Assembly (NCBI GenBank): GCA_037139095.1
Contig: JBAXHD010000030.1
Location: 1-34,982 of the forward strand
Direction: 5' to 3'
DNA: 34,982 nucleotides
Source of the DNA: WLMZ01 sp037139095
Lineage (GTDB): Bacteria > Actinomycetota > Acidimicrobiia > Acidimicrobiales > Ilumatobacteraceae
In this document: positions 8,529-16,103 of the stretch, piece after piece
How the letters are laid out: every line of letters starts with the position of its first letter
Position numbering within the stretch: the first letter of the stretch is position 1
Notes under the pieces: generated by a model
The model's input: the letters and a program-made list of their open reading frames with translations, nothing else
What the model was told of the DNA's origin: nothing
The model's database searches: none
Translations under genes and position numbers: made by a program

Positions 8529-10166
8529 CTACGTTGTGCTCTGCGCCACGGTGAGCTTGGCCCAGCGGTAATCGGCTTTGCCGCTCGGTGAGCGCTCAAT
8601 GTGGTTCACGAATACGAACGCCTTGGGCAGCTTGTAACGAGCGACATGGTTGGCGGCTTCGGCCAATAGTTCTGTCGCCGAGACGTCGTAGCCCTCACGA
8701 ATACGCACCACAGCGACCACTTCGTTGCCCCAGCGCTCGCTCGGGCGGCCTGCAACAAGGCAGTCGTAAACGCCAGCGTGGGCTTTGATGGCGGCCTCAA
8801 CTTCTTCGGCGAAGATCTTCTCGCCGCCGCTGTTGATGGTGACGCTGTCGCGGCCGTGCAGTTCGATGGTGCTGTCAGCGCGGAGTTTGGCTCGGTCACC
8901 GGGGATTGCGTAACGAACGCCGGCGATCACCGGGTAGGTGCGGGCGGTCTTTGCTTCGTCTCCGAGGTAGCCCAGCGCGAGGCGACCGCTCTTGGCGAGC
9001 CAGCCGAGTTCGTCTTCGCCTGGGGCGAGTTCGCGATCGAGATCGGCCGAGAGCACGTGGTTGCCCGGCGACATGGGGAAGGTTCCGGTGGATGCGCTGG
9101 CACCTGCTGACACGTGTGAGAGTTGGCCGCCAGCCTCTGATGAGCCGAGGCCGTCAACGATCATCAGGGTGGGAAGGTGACGCAGGAACTCAGCCTTGAG
9201 ATTTGCCGAGAGCGGCGCGCCGCCCGAGAGCACAACGGTGAGGCTCGAGAGGTCGTAGGTGCCGAGATCGAGCTCGTCGAGCAGCGGGCGGGCGAATGCA
9301 TCGCCCACGATGAGAAGAAAGTTCAGGCGCTCGCGTTCGATGAGGCTCCAGATATCAACCGGGTCAAGTCGGTCGGGGGAGTCCTGCACGAACACGGTGC
9401 CGCCGGTGTGCCACGTGCGAAAGCTCATCCAGTGGCCAGCGCCGTGCATGAATGGTGGGGCGAGTAGGGCGCGCAGTTCGCCCACGGCTTGGGTGGCGAA
9501 ATCGTCGAGCGTGGTTGCTGACGCTGGGCCTCCAAAGCATTCAACGATGGCATCGCCGCCGCGCCACAGCACGCCCTTTGGCATACCCGTGGTGCCGCCG
9601 GTGTAGAGGATGTAGAGGTCGTCGCCGCTGAGCGTGAGCGGTGGTTTTGCGTTCGATGATTGGGCAAGCGCATCTTCGTACCAGATGGCGCCGGGGAGCA
9701 GGTCGTTACCTGATTCGTCGGCTACCTGCAGGATCACGCGCACCGAGGGGACGTCGTTGAGTACCTCGGCGAGTGTTGGTGCGAACTGAGAGTGCACGAC
9801 GACCGCAGCGGCGCCTGAGTCGTTGAGCAAGTAGCGCAACTCTTCGGCAACATAGCGATAGTTCACATTGAGCGGGGCGACGCGGGCCTTGAACGCGCCC
9901 AACATCGACTCCAGGTATTCGTTGCCGTTATGCAAGTAGATGGCGAGGTGGTCCTGGCCGCTTTGTGACCCGGTGAGTTCAGCGCGTTCGGTGTGGCAGC
10001 CAAGTTGTTGCGAATGCAAGTAGTTGGCGAGTCGGCGTGTTCGATCGGTGACGTCGGCCCACGTGAGCCGCCGGTCGCGAAAGACCAGACACAGTTCGTT
10101 GGCGCGAGTGGCGGCGATTGCTTCGTGAACATCGCCCATGTTGAAGTCGACAACGCTGGAACCCAT
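8529..10166 (-). CDS. FadD19-like acyl-CoA synthetase
   Basis: AMP-forming acyl-CoA ligase of 545 residues. The ATP-binding loop is YTGGTTGMPKG (188-198), GSSEAGG is motif A5, and the C-terminal catalytic lysine is Lys530 in PSGKADYRWAK. PPFMHGAGHW, GDAFARPLLDEL, RYAIPGD and VTINSGGEKIF closely resemble mycobacterial FadD19, which activates steroid side chains and fatty acids (comparison from memory). The exact acyl substrate is not visible. The ATG at 10166 has TATCTT 8 nt upstream; a second in-frame ATG at 10139 is possible. It is divergent from the LLM oxidoreductase and co-directional with the EthA-like gene. Confidence 0.92.
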   Translation of the reverse strand: MGSSVVDFNMGDVHEAIAATRANELCLVFRDRRLTWADVTDRTRRLANYLHSQQLGCHTERAELTGSQSGQDHLAIYLHNGNEYLESMLGAFKARVAPLNVNYRYVAEELRYLLNDSGAAAVVVHSQFAPTLAEVLNDVPSVRVILQVADESGNDLLPGAIWYEDALAQSSNAKPPLTLSGDDLYILYTGGTTGMPKGVLWRGGDAIVECFGGPASATTLDDFATQAVGELRALLAPPFMHGAGHWMSFRTWHTGGTVFVQDSPDRLDPVDIWSLIERERLNFLLIVGDAFARPLLDELDLGTYDLSSLTVVLSGGAPLSANLKAEFLRHLPTLMIVDGLGSSEAGGQLSHVSAGASASTGTFPMSPGNHVLSADLDRELAPGEDELGWLAKSGRLALGYLGDEAKTARTYPVIAGVRYAIPGDRAKLRADSTIELHGRDSVTINSGGEKIFAEEVEAAIKAHAGVYDCLVAGRPSERWGNEVVAVVRIREGYDVSATELLAEAANHVARYKLPKAFVFVNHIERSPSGKADYRWAKLTVAQSTT

Positions 10167-10174
10167 GGGTGGGC

Positions 10175-10180
10175 AAGATA
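10175..10180 (-). promoter_or_regulatory. -10 element TATCTT for the FadD19-like gene
   Basis: TATCTT on the minus strand ends 8 nt before the ATG at 10166, with no Shine-Dalgarno sequence. It matches the TANNNT leaderless pattern. Confidence 0.5.
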
Positions 10181-10239
10181 GGAGAAGTTCGGGTCATGCC
10201 ACGAATTCGCCGGTGGCGTTTCTGTGATGTTTGCGCGCC

Positions 10240-10245
10240 TAGCGT
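10240..10245 (+). promoter_or_regulatory. -10 element TAGCGT for the LLM oxidoreductase
   Basis: TAGCGT ends 6 nt before the ATG at 10252, with no Shine-Dalgarno sequence. It sits about 60 bp from the divergent TATCTT, so both genes can be fired from one 85-bp intergenic region. Confidence 0.5.
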
Positions 10246-10251
10246 TGTCTC

Positions 10252-11214
10252 ATGAGTGATGTCACGTTTGGTGTGTTCATGCCCCAGGGCTGGAAGATGG
10301 AACTGTCCACGATCGACGGTGCCGAGGCGAAGTGGAATCGGGCTGTAGAGATCGCGATGCTGGCCGAAGCATTGGGTTACGACTCGATCTGGCTCTACGA
10401 CCATTTCCATAATGTTCCCGTGCCTGCGCACGAAGCCGTGTTCGAGTGTTGGACCACGATGGCGGCTATCAGCCAGCGCACGAGTCGTGTGCGACTCGGG
10501 CAGATGGTCGGGTGCAACAGCTATCGGTCGCCGGGTCTGCTGGCCAAGATCACATCCACGATTGATGTCATCTCGGGTGGGCGGCTCGATTGGGGAATCG
10601 GCGCCGGATGGTACGAGCACGAGTACCGCGGCTACGGATACGAGTTCCCGTCGCCCAAGGATCGCATCGGTATGTTGCGCGAGAGCGTTGAGATCGTGAA
10701 GTCGATGTGGTCACAGCCAGAGACCACATACGACGGTAAGTACTACAAGCTGCATCGGGCGCAGTGCGATCCCAAGCCGTTGCAACAGCCGAACCCACCA
10801 ATTCTCATTGGTGGTGGGGGCGAGCAACTTACGCTGCGGGTTGTTGCCCAACATGCTGACGCGAGCAACTGGGGTGGTAAGCCCGACGAGTGGGCGCGTA
10901 AGCGAGAGATTCTCAAGGGCCATTGCGCTGCTGTGGGGCGCGACGAAGCGACGATTCGTAAGACCTGGTCGCCCGAGGTGTTCATTCGCGAGACCGAAGC
11001 CGAGATTGTGGCCGCAGGCAGTCGCAGCTTTATCGGCGAACCGTTTGAGTCGTGGCGTGCGGGCAACTTGGTCGGCACGCCCGAACAGGTGAGCGAAAAG
11101 GTGGCCGCCTATATCGAGTTGGGGTGTAGTGGGTTTATCCCTTGGTGCAGCGACTATCCCGAGACGACTTCGATGGAGCTGTTCGCGACGCAGGTGATGC
11201 CGAACTTTCGTTGA
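10252..11214 (+). CDS. LLM-class F420-dependent oxidoreductase
   Basis: Luciferase-like TIM-barrel flavin/F420 oxidoreductase of 320 residues. The N-terminal strand MSDVTFGVFMPQG and the DSIWLYDHFH motif (about 44-53) are typical of F420-dependent LLM enzymes, as is RLDWGIGAGWYEHEYRGYG near residues 110-128. PPILIGGGGEQLTLRVVAQHAD is the conserved C-terminal strand. LVGTPEQVSEKVAAY closes the barrel as in the family. The substrate cannot be read from sequence. Its divergent position next to the FadD19-like and EthA-like genes suggests a redox step in the same lipid pathway. If it uses F420, the host must make that cofactor, which fits an actinobacterium. Confidence 0.9.
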   Translation: MSDVTFGVFMPQGWKMELSTIDGAEAKWNRAVEIAMLAEALGYDSIWLYDHFHNVPVPAHEAVFECWTTMAAISQRTSRVRLGQMVGCNSYRSPGLLAKITSTIDVISGGRLDWGIGAGWYEHEYRGYGYEFPSPKDRIGMLRESVEIVKSMWSQPETTYDGKYYKLHRAQCDPKPLQQPNPPILIGGGGEQLTLRVVAQHADASNWGGKPDEWARKREILKGHCAAVGRDEATIRKTWSPEVFIRETEAEIVAAGSRSFIGEPFESWRAGNLVGTPEQVSEKVAAYIELGCSGFIPWCSDYPETTSMELFATQVMPNFR

Positions 11215-11241
11215 GCAGTTGTCTACTTCGCTGGCCCGCAG

Positions 11242-11799
11242 CTACGCCGCTGCCAGCAACTCAAACAGCACTTGTTCGGCCGACTTGGTTCGGTTCCGCT
11301 GACTTCTGCTTGTCTCGACTGCGGCCCTATCGAGCAGTGCCCGCAATGCGGCGAGATCGGCCGACGGCCGCACGGCGCGTGCCGATGGTCTGACGGTTTC
11401 TACCCGTTTGCAGGTGAGGCACGACTCGGGCGATGTCCGATGAAACGTGCGAGCCACGGGACGCGCTAGCAATCCGCACAGGGTGAGCCTACGCTCGCCG
11501 AGCTCGGCGATGCCGGCTGGGCGCATTGCGTGGCCCCGACCGTACAAAGTGCGAATTTCGCCGCGCTCGTAGCCCGGGTAGCGATTGGGTAGGTGGCTCA
11601 GTGGGCCGTTGTCGGACATGATGAGGCGGTCCGGCGGAGGAAGTACGGCGAGACCGCGACGACGTTCGTAGGCCCGCTGACGGCAACTCGGGCGGCAGTA
11701 GATTCGGGGCCGGCCAGGCCGAAACTCTGCGGCAAACTCTGTGGTGCACCAAGCGCACGATCGTGATGAGACTCGATTACGAATAGCGATCGCTTCCAT
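11242..11799 (-). CDS. Conserved actinobacterial-type zinc-ribbon protein, unknown function
   Basis: A protein of 185 residues that I recognise only as a type common in actinobacteria. Near its N-terminus it has Cys15-x2-Cys18 and Cys35-x3-Cys39 within RSCAWC and YCRPSCRQRAYERR, a likely small zinc knuckle followed by a basic patch that could bind nucleic acid. A second possible metal site further on has CGLL, a His in FHRTSP and ESCLTC. The tail is charged, with a short amphipathic helix. The ATG at 11799 is preferred because the cysteine module starts shortly after; an in-frame ATG at 11850 would add 17 residues of low quality. It converges on the LLM gene with a 27-bp gap. No function is assigned. 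Confidence 0.65.
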   Translation of the reverse strand: MEAIAIRNRVSSRSCAWCTTEFAAEFRPGRPRIYCRPSCRQRAYERRRGLAVLPPPDRLIMSDNGPLSHLPNRYPGYERGEIRTLYGRGHAMRPAGIAELGERRLTLCGLLARPVARTFHRTSPESCLTCKRVETVRPSARAVRPSADLAALRALLDRAAVETSRSQRNRTKSAEQVLFELLAAA

Positions 11800-11929
11800 C
11801 GCCACGTTGTACCGAAGGCCTGTCACACAGTGCCGCCCGGCCCAACCCAACCGGTGCTTCGCGTCGCCGATACTCAGCGTGGAGCTGTTGATGCCCCCGT
11901 TGCTGCCTGTTGCCTTGACCGTGCGCTCC

Positions 11930-12040
11930 CGCCCGCCAACCTGCCTGCACTCCTGCCTGCCCCTGCGACCAACTCCTGCCTACTTGCTCCTGCCTGCCTG
12001 CTCCTCCCCGTCTGCCTCACGGTCCCCGTAGTTCTCGCCC
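11930..12040. repeat. Pyrimidine-rich degenerate CTCCTGCCT repeat tract
   Basis: CTCCTGCCT occurs at 11950-11958, 11973-11981 and 11987-11995, with extra CTGCCTGC units around it. The plus strand is almost purine-free for roughly 100 bp. This looks like a decayed short tandem repeat; function is not evident. Confidence 0.6.
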
Positions 12041-12043
12041 CCT

Positions 12044-12180
12044 TCACCCAATCTCCACGTGATGAAAATGGCGGGATGGGGGTGGCAGTCCGAGGCTTTT
12101 CGTCACGTGGAGATTCGTCGAGGGGCGGGAAGACATGCGGCGGCGGACCCCAAGAGTTTCGTCACGTGGAGATTGGGTGA
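12044..12180. repeat. Inverted/direct repeat cluster, 19-bp perfect arms
   Basis: TCACCCAATCTCCACGTGA at 12044-12062 is the exact reverse complement of TCACGTGGAGATTGGGTGA at 12162-12180. A further direct copy of TTTCGTCACGTGGAGATT lies at 12098-12115 and again at 12157-12174, 59 bp apart. The outer arms define a 137-bp element. It could be a small non-autonomous mobile element, a genome-wide repeat, or a multi-site operator. No target-site duplication is apparent at the ends. Confidence 0.75.
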
Positions 12181-12317
12181 GCGGGCGCAAACGCGACGGG
12201 TCGGGCGGCGCGCTGAATGTCGAGAGATGCTCCCCGCTCCGCGATGACTGCGGTAGGCCGGGAGCTTGGGGTGGCGCGGGAGAAGCCGGCAGACGCGCGC
12301 AGACGCCCGCATACCGG

Positions 12318-12779
12318 TCAGACGTAGCTGCGGAAGATGATCTCAGCGACGCAGGCTGGCTTGGGGTTGCCTTCGACTTCGAAGGTGAACTCCATCGTGC
12401 TCTGGATGCCGCCGGCGATGTCGTCGACTGCGAGCAACTTCACGCCAAGACGCAAGTTGGCGCCAACTGGCACTGGCGACATGAAGCGAATCTTGTTGGC
12501 GCCGTAGTTGACGCCCATGGAGAACCCGCGAATCTGCACGACCTGTGGGTAGAGCACCGGGCCGAGTGAGAGTGTGAGGTAGCCGTGCGCAATAGGTCCG
12601 CCGAACGGGCTTTCCTTCTTGGCGCGCTCGACATCAATGTGGATCCACTGATGGTCGCCGGTTGCGTCAGCGAATAGGTTCACGCGTTCTTGCGTGACCT
12701 CAAAGTAGGGGCTGTAACCGAGGTGCTCGCCGATTACTGCCTTGATGCCATCGATGCCGTCAATCACTCGTACTGTCAT
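12318..12779 (-). CDS. MaoC-like (R)-specific enoyl-CoA hydratase
   Basis: Single hot-dog-fold MaoC dehydratase of 153 residues. The hydratase-2 motif is FADATGDHQWIH (36-47) with the catalytic pair Asp42 and His47, followed by FGGPIAHGYLTLSL, which is characteristic of MaoC/PhaJ proteins. It should hydrate a trans-2-enoyl-CoA to the 3-hydroxyacyl-CoA in the cytoplasm. The ATG at 12779 gives the usual family N-terminus; no Shine-Dalgarno sequence or TANNNT hexamer is obvious. It is divergent from the following acyl-CoA synthetase with a 76-bp gap. With the dehydrogenase and synthetases nearby it completes part of a beta-oxidation set, although no thiolase is in the window. Confidence 0.9.
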   Translation of the reverse strand: MTVRVIDGIDGIKAVIGEHLGYSPYFEVTQERVNLFADATGDHQWIHIDVERAKKESPFGGPIAHGYLTLSLGPVLYPQVVQIRGFSMGVNYGANKIRFMSPVPVGANLRLGVKLLAVDDIAGGIQSTMEFTFEVEGNPKPACVAEIIFRSYV

Positions 12780-12843
12780 GCGTCAAGTGTTGCAGGTGGC
12801 GGAGTCAGCAACGCAAACGGGCGGTCACGGATTGCTCGGCGGG

Positions 12844-12849
12844 TACCCT
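12844..12849 (+). promoter_or_regulatory. -10 element TACCCT for the second acyl-CoA synthetase
   Basis: TACCCT ends 6 nt before the ATG at 12856. This leaderless spacing is the main reason to prefer that start over an in-frame ATG 114 bp upstream. Confidence 0.5.
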
Positions 12850-12855
12850 TCGGAG

Positions 12856-14526
12856 ATGGTTCGACCGCTGTATCGCCGGGTTCGACGGCTTTTCGATGTG
12901 CCGGGTGTACTCGCCTCGATGGCTCGAGACGCAGGCGGTGTTGCCTTGCGTGCTAGGAACGGGCGCATGCCTGATTTCCTCACCGTGTATTCGCAGGTCC
13001 AGCCGAACAAACCTGCCGTGATCGACGACCGACCCAACGGCCACGTTCACTCGGTCACCTTCGCAGAGTTGAACGAACAGGCCAACCGCTTAGCCAACGT
13101 TCTCATTGCCATTGGCGCTCGACCGCCTGAGACCAAAGTCGTTTGGTGCGGGCAGAATTCGATCGGTCTCGTGACCATGATCAACGCAGCGCGCAAACTC
13201 GGCGTAACAGCAGTGCCCTTGAACTACCGGCTCAGCGACGATGAAGCCGCCTACGTCACCGATCATTGTGACGCCACCATCGTGTATGTAGACGCCGAGT
13301 TCGCGAGCACATTCGAGCGCATTCGTAACCAGATCCCGCAGGTGCAACACATCCTCGTGTTCGACGGACCTGCCCCAGTTGGCATGGAGAGCGCCGACGC
13401 GCTCATGGCAGCCGCGAGCCCCGACGAGCCAGAGATCCCCGCCGCTACCGAAGCTGGCGCCACGATGATCTACACCAGCGGCACCACGGGTAAGCCCAAG
13501 GGCGCGCTCCGTCGCGGTGCCGGTAACGCCGAGCAGTCAGCAGCGCTCGTCGCGCTTGTTGGATACACGTCCGAAGACATTTACGTGCCTACGGGGCCGC
13601 TGTATCACTCGGGTCCTGGCGGCTTTATGGGGATGGCTCAAGCACTCGGACAGACCGTGGTGCTGCAACGCAAGTTCGCGCCCGAAGATTGGCTGCGACT
13701 CATCAGCAAGTACAGGGTGACTTCAACCTTCAGCGCGCCTACGCCCATCAGGATGATCTGCACATTGCCACCCGAGACCAAGGCAAAGTACGACACGTCG
13801 TCGCTCAAGCGCATGATCGCCAACGCCGCTCCATGGAGTTTTGCGCTCAAGCAGACGTACCTCGCCGACTTCCCCGGCGATTCGCTGTGGGAGGTGTACG
13901 GCAGCACCGAACTTGGTGTGAACTGCGTGCTCAAGCCAGAGGACCAACTGCGCAAGCCGGGCTCATGCGGACAACCTTCGCCGATGGTCGAGGTGAAGTT
14001 GTTCGACGACGACGGCAACGAAGTCACCGGCTTTGGCCCGAACAACACCGGCGAACTGTTTGTGAAAAGCCCCAGCGTCTTCGCCGACTATTACAAGCAG
14101 CACGACAAGTTTGAAGCTGATCAAAAGCACGGCTACCAGACCGTCGGCGACATCGCCTACCGCGACGACGAAGGTTTCATCTTCATCTGCGATCGGAAGA
14201 AGGACATGATCATCTCGGGCGGTATGAACATCTACCCCGCGGAGATCGAAGCAACACTCGAGTCTCATCCCGACGTGTACGAGGCCGCCGTATTCGGCAT
14301 CCCAAGCGATGAGTGGGGTGAAACCGTGCACGCGGTCATCGTGGCCCGCGAAGGATCAGGCCTCGACGACGCCCAAGTCACCGCCTACGCCCGCGAAAAG
14401 TTGGCGAGCTACAAAGTGCCGCGTTCGATTTCGTGGATGGACGAGCTGCCGAAAACCGGCAGCGGCAAATTGCTCAAGCGCGAGCTTCGTGCTCCTTTCT
14501 GGGCCGGTCGCGACAGTCAGGTCTAA
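12856..14526 (+). CDS. Acyl-CoA synthetase (FadD family)
   Basis: AMP-forming acyl-CoA ligase of 556 residues. The ATP loop is YTSGTTGKPKG (about 206-216), YGSTELG is motif A5, and DRKKDMIISGGMNIYPAEIE is the hinge and A8 region. The catalytic lysine is about residue 538 in KTGSGKLLKREL. About 37 residues precede the adenylation domain and include a basic Arg-rich segment. It belongs to the general FadD group and is not closely like the FadD19-type gene at 8529-10166. It is divergent from the MaoC gene and probably works with it. A weak hairpin lies downstream, before era. Confidence 0.92.
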   Translation: MVRPLYRRVRRLFDVPGVLASMARDAGGVALRARNGRMPDFLTVYSQVQPNKPAVIDDRPNGHVHSVTFAELNEQANRLANVLIAIGARPPETKVVWCGQNSIGLVTMINAARKLGVTAVPLNYRLSDDEAAYVTDHCDATIVYVDAEFASTFERIRNQIPQVQHILVFDGPAPVGMESADALMAAASPDEPEIPAATEAGATMIYTSGTTGKPKGALRRGAGNAEQSAALVALVGYTSEDIYVPTGPLYHSGPGGFMGMAQALGQTVVLQRKFAPEDWLRLISKYRVTSTFSAPTPIRMICTLPPETKAKYDTSSLKRMIANAAPWSFALKQTYLADFPGDSLWEVYGSTELGVNCVLKPEDQLRKPGSCGQPSPMVEVKLFDDDGNEVTGFGPNNTGELFVKSPSVFADYYKQHDKFEADQKHGYQTVGDIAYRDDEGFIFICDRKKDMIISGGMNIYPAEIEATLESHPDVYEAAVFGIPSDEWGETVHAVIVAREGSGLDDAQVTAYAREKLASYKVPRSISWMDELPKTGSGKLLKRELRAPFWAGRDSQV

Positions 14527-14545
14527 CGGCAAGCAGCCGGCAAGC

Positions 14546-14567
14546 GAGCTAGCCAGCGAGCCAGCTC
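14546..14567. terminator. Weak hairpin between acyl-CoA synthetase and era
   Basis: GAGCTAGC (14546-14553) pairs with GCCAGCTC (14560-14567) with one mismatch and a 6-nt loop. No T-run follows. It is placed correctly for a terminator but support is slight. Confidence 0.3.
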
Positions 14568-14592
14568 AAACTGAAGCACTGCCCGACTCCGG

Positions 14593-14598
14593 TAGCGT
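14593..14598 (+). promoter_or_regulatory. -10 element TAGCGT for era
   Basis: TAGCGT ends 9 nt before the era ATG at 14608, with no Shine-Dalgarno sequence. This is consistent with a leaderless or very short-leader transcript. Confidence 0.45.
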
Positions 14599-14607
14599 GC
14601 TCCCTAC

Positions 14608-15447
14608 ATGAAATCTGGCTTTATCACCTTTGTGGGTCGTCCCAACGTGGGCAAGAGCACGCTGCTCAATGCCGTCTGTGGCCAAAAGGTCAGCATCGTC
14701 AGCGACAAGCCACAAACAACGCGCACGCGAATTCGTGGCATCCTCAATCGCCCCGATGCACAGCTAGTTTTTGTCGATACCCCCGGCTTGCATAAACCCG
14801 TCACTGCATTGGGTCAGCGCGTCAACGCGACCGCACTTGAGTCAGCCGAAGACGTCGATGTCGTGTGCCTCGTCATTGATGCCACCATGCCGTTCGGCAA
14901 GGGCGATCAATGGGTTGCCGATCGAATTGATGTCAGCAAAGCCGTGCTCATCTTGAACAAGGTCGATGCCGCTTCGAAACAGGCGGTTCTGAAACAACTC
15001 GTGCGCTCTAGTGGTCTCGATGCCGCTGCCTACTTCCCGGTTTCGGCCTTAACTGGGGAAGGCATTCCCGAACTGGTCGATTATCTCGCCACGTTGTTAC
15101 CCGAAGGCCCTATGTATTACCCAGAGGGCACGGCAAGCGACGTTGAAGAGCACACATGGATCGCCGAACTTGTTCGTGAACAGCTCCTCGCGATTTTTGA
15201 AGACGAGTTGCCGTATTCAATTGCCACCCGAGTGACCGAGTGGGAAGGCAAGCGCATCCGCTGCGAGATCATCGTCGAGCGTGAAAGCCAAAAGGGAATG
15301 GTCATCGGCAAGCACGGTTCCATCCTCAAAGAGGTGGGCAGCCGAGCGAGAGCGCAGTTACCACCAGACACCTTCCTTGAGTTGTTTGTCAAAGTAGACA
15401 AAGACTGGCAGCGCCGCCCCGCTCGGGTCGAGCGCCTCGGCTACTAG
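14608..15447 (+). CDS. era: GTPase Era
   Basis: Ribosome-assembly GTPase that binds the 3' end of 16S rRNA. The 279 residues make a slightly short but complete Era. G1 is GRPNVGKST (10-18), the switch region carries PQTTRTRIRG, G3 is DTPG (57-60), G4 is NKVD (117-120) and G5 is in PVSAL. The C-terminal KH domain has VIGKHGSILKEVG. The gene ends by sharing CTAG with the convergent GerMN lipoprotein, so the two stop codons overlap by 3 bp within it. In many actinobacteria era lies close to recO and uppS, which here are about 6 kb away. Confidence 0.97.
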   Translation: MKSGFITFVGRPNVGKSTLLNAVCGQKVSIVSDKPQTTRTRIRGILNRPDAQLVFVDTPGLHKPVTALGQRVNATALESAEDVDVVCLVIDATMPFGKGDQWVADRIDVSKAVLILNKVDAASKQAVLKQLVRSSGLDAAAYFPVSALTGEGIPELVDYLATLLPEGPMYYPEGTASDVEEHTWIAELVREQLLAIFEDELPYSIATRVTEWEGKRIRCEIIVERESQKGMVIGKHGSILKEVGSRARAQLPPDTFLELFVKVDKDWQRRPARVERLGY

Positions 15448-16103
15448 CCCTGCGGAACACCTGAAGCCGAACTGCTCTGCAGTTGGCCGTAGTCGGCGCT
15501 CACCAACAACTCTCCTGGGCGGGTGAGGTCGCCGCCGCCCCGCAGCACGCTGATCGGCAGGCCGGCTTGAGTAAACGTGACCTGGCCGACCCCACGTTGA
15601 TTGGTCAACGTGAGCACTATCTGACCGATAGCGAGCCGCTGATCCTGTGGCGCCATGGCGTTGAAAAACGTGAGCGGCAAATCGACCGTCACCACGCCGC
15701 CCGCAGATGTGAGCACGCTCTGCGAACCTTCGGGAATCGCGGTGCGTAGCCCAATTCCGAACTCTCGAGGTGGACCGGTCTCGAGCACCGACATTGTCTG
15801 AGCCAACGATGCGGGCCGAGGCAATAGCTGCGTGACGCTGACGAGTTGCGTTCCGGCTACGAAGAACAGCAGCACTGTCTCGGTGGCGATGGTGGTGGCG
15901 GGTTCAACCACCGTTGTGGTGCTCGCCGGAGCGATAGTGCTTGATGTAGTGGGCACAGCAGTGGTCTCGCTGAGCCCAAAGGGAATGTTGCGCTTATCGA
16001 TCGCCGTGAACTGGCTTGAATCGGGCACGCCGCACGCAACGACTGCCGTGGCCGCAACCACGAACAACGACACCAGAACCATCCGTTGCTGACGCATCAG
16101 CAC
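15444..16103 (-). CDS. GerMN-domain lipoprotein (LpqB-like partner of the sensor kinase)
   Basis: Secreted lipoprotein of 219 residues. It has a basic start, a hydrophobic stretch (9-22) and a lipobox VVAC with Cys24 as the lipidation site. A Thr/Ser/Pro-rich linker follows (about 45-75). The rest resembles a GerMN domain: TVLLFFVAG, a central TAIPEGSQ loop, GGVVTVDLP, and LAIGQIVLTLTNQRGVGQVTF. It starts 7 bp inside the end of the upstream sensor kinase, so translation is coupled. In actinobacteria the mtrA-mtrB-lpqB operon places a GerMN lipoprotein directly after the kinase. The match in order suggests this protein modulates the kinase at the membrane (inference). It is much shorter than LpqB, lacking the propeller domain. 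Confidence 0.8.
   Translation of the reverse strand: MLMRQQRMVLVSLFVVAATAVVACGVPDSSQFTAIDKRNIPFGLSETTAVPTTSSTIAPASTTTVVEPATTIATETVLLFFVAGTQLVSVTQLLPRPASLAQTMSVLETGPPREFGIGLRTAIPEGSQSVLTSAGGVVTVDLPLTFFNAMAPQDQRLAIGQIVLTLTNQRGVGQVTFTQAGLPISVLRGGGDLTRPGELLVSADYGQLQSSSASGVPQG

Larger units (their letters stand above)
11800..12317. other. Non-coding intergenic region with repeats
   Basis: About 520 bp between the zinc-ribbon start and the MaoC stop. The open frames here are short and mutually overlapping, with no recognisable domain. It holds a pyrimidine-rich low-complexity tract (about 11930-12040) and a cluster of three copies of a CACGTG-centred repeat (12044-12180), each listed separately. 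The rest (12181-12317) shows nothing I can name. Confidence 0.6.

Noticed and set aside
12059..12247. Short ORF across the repeat element
   Set aside because: It is made of the repeat units read in different frames, lacks a ribosome site or -10 element, and shows no domain.
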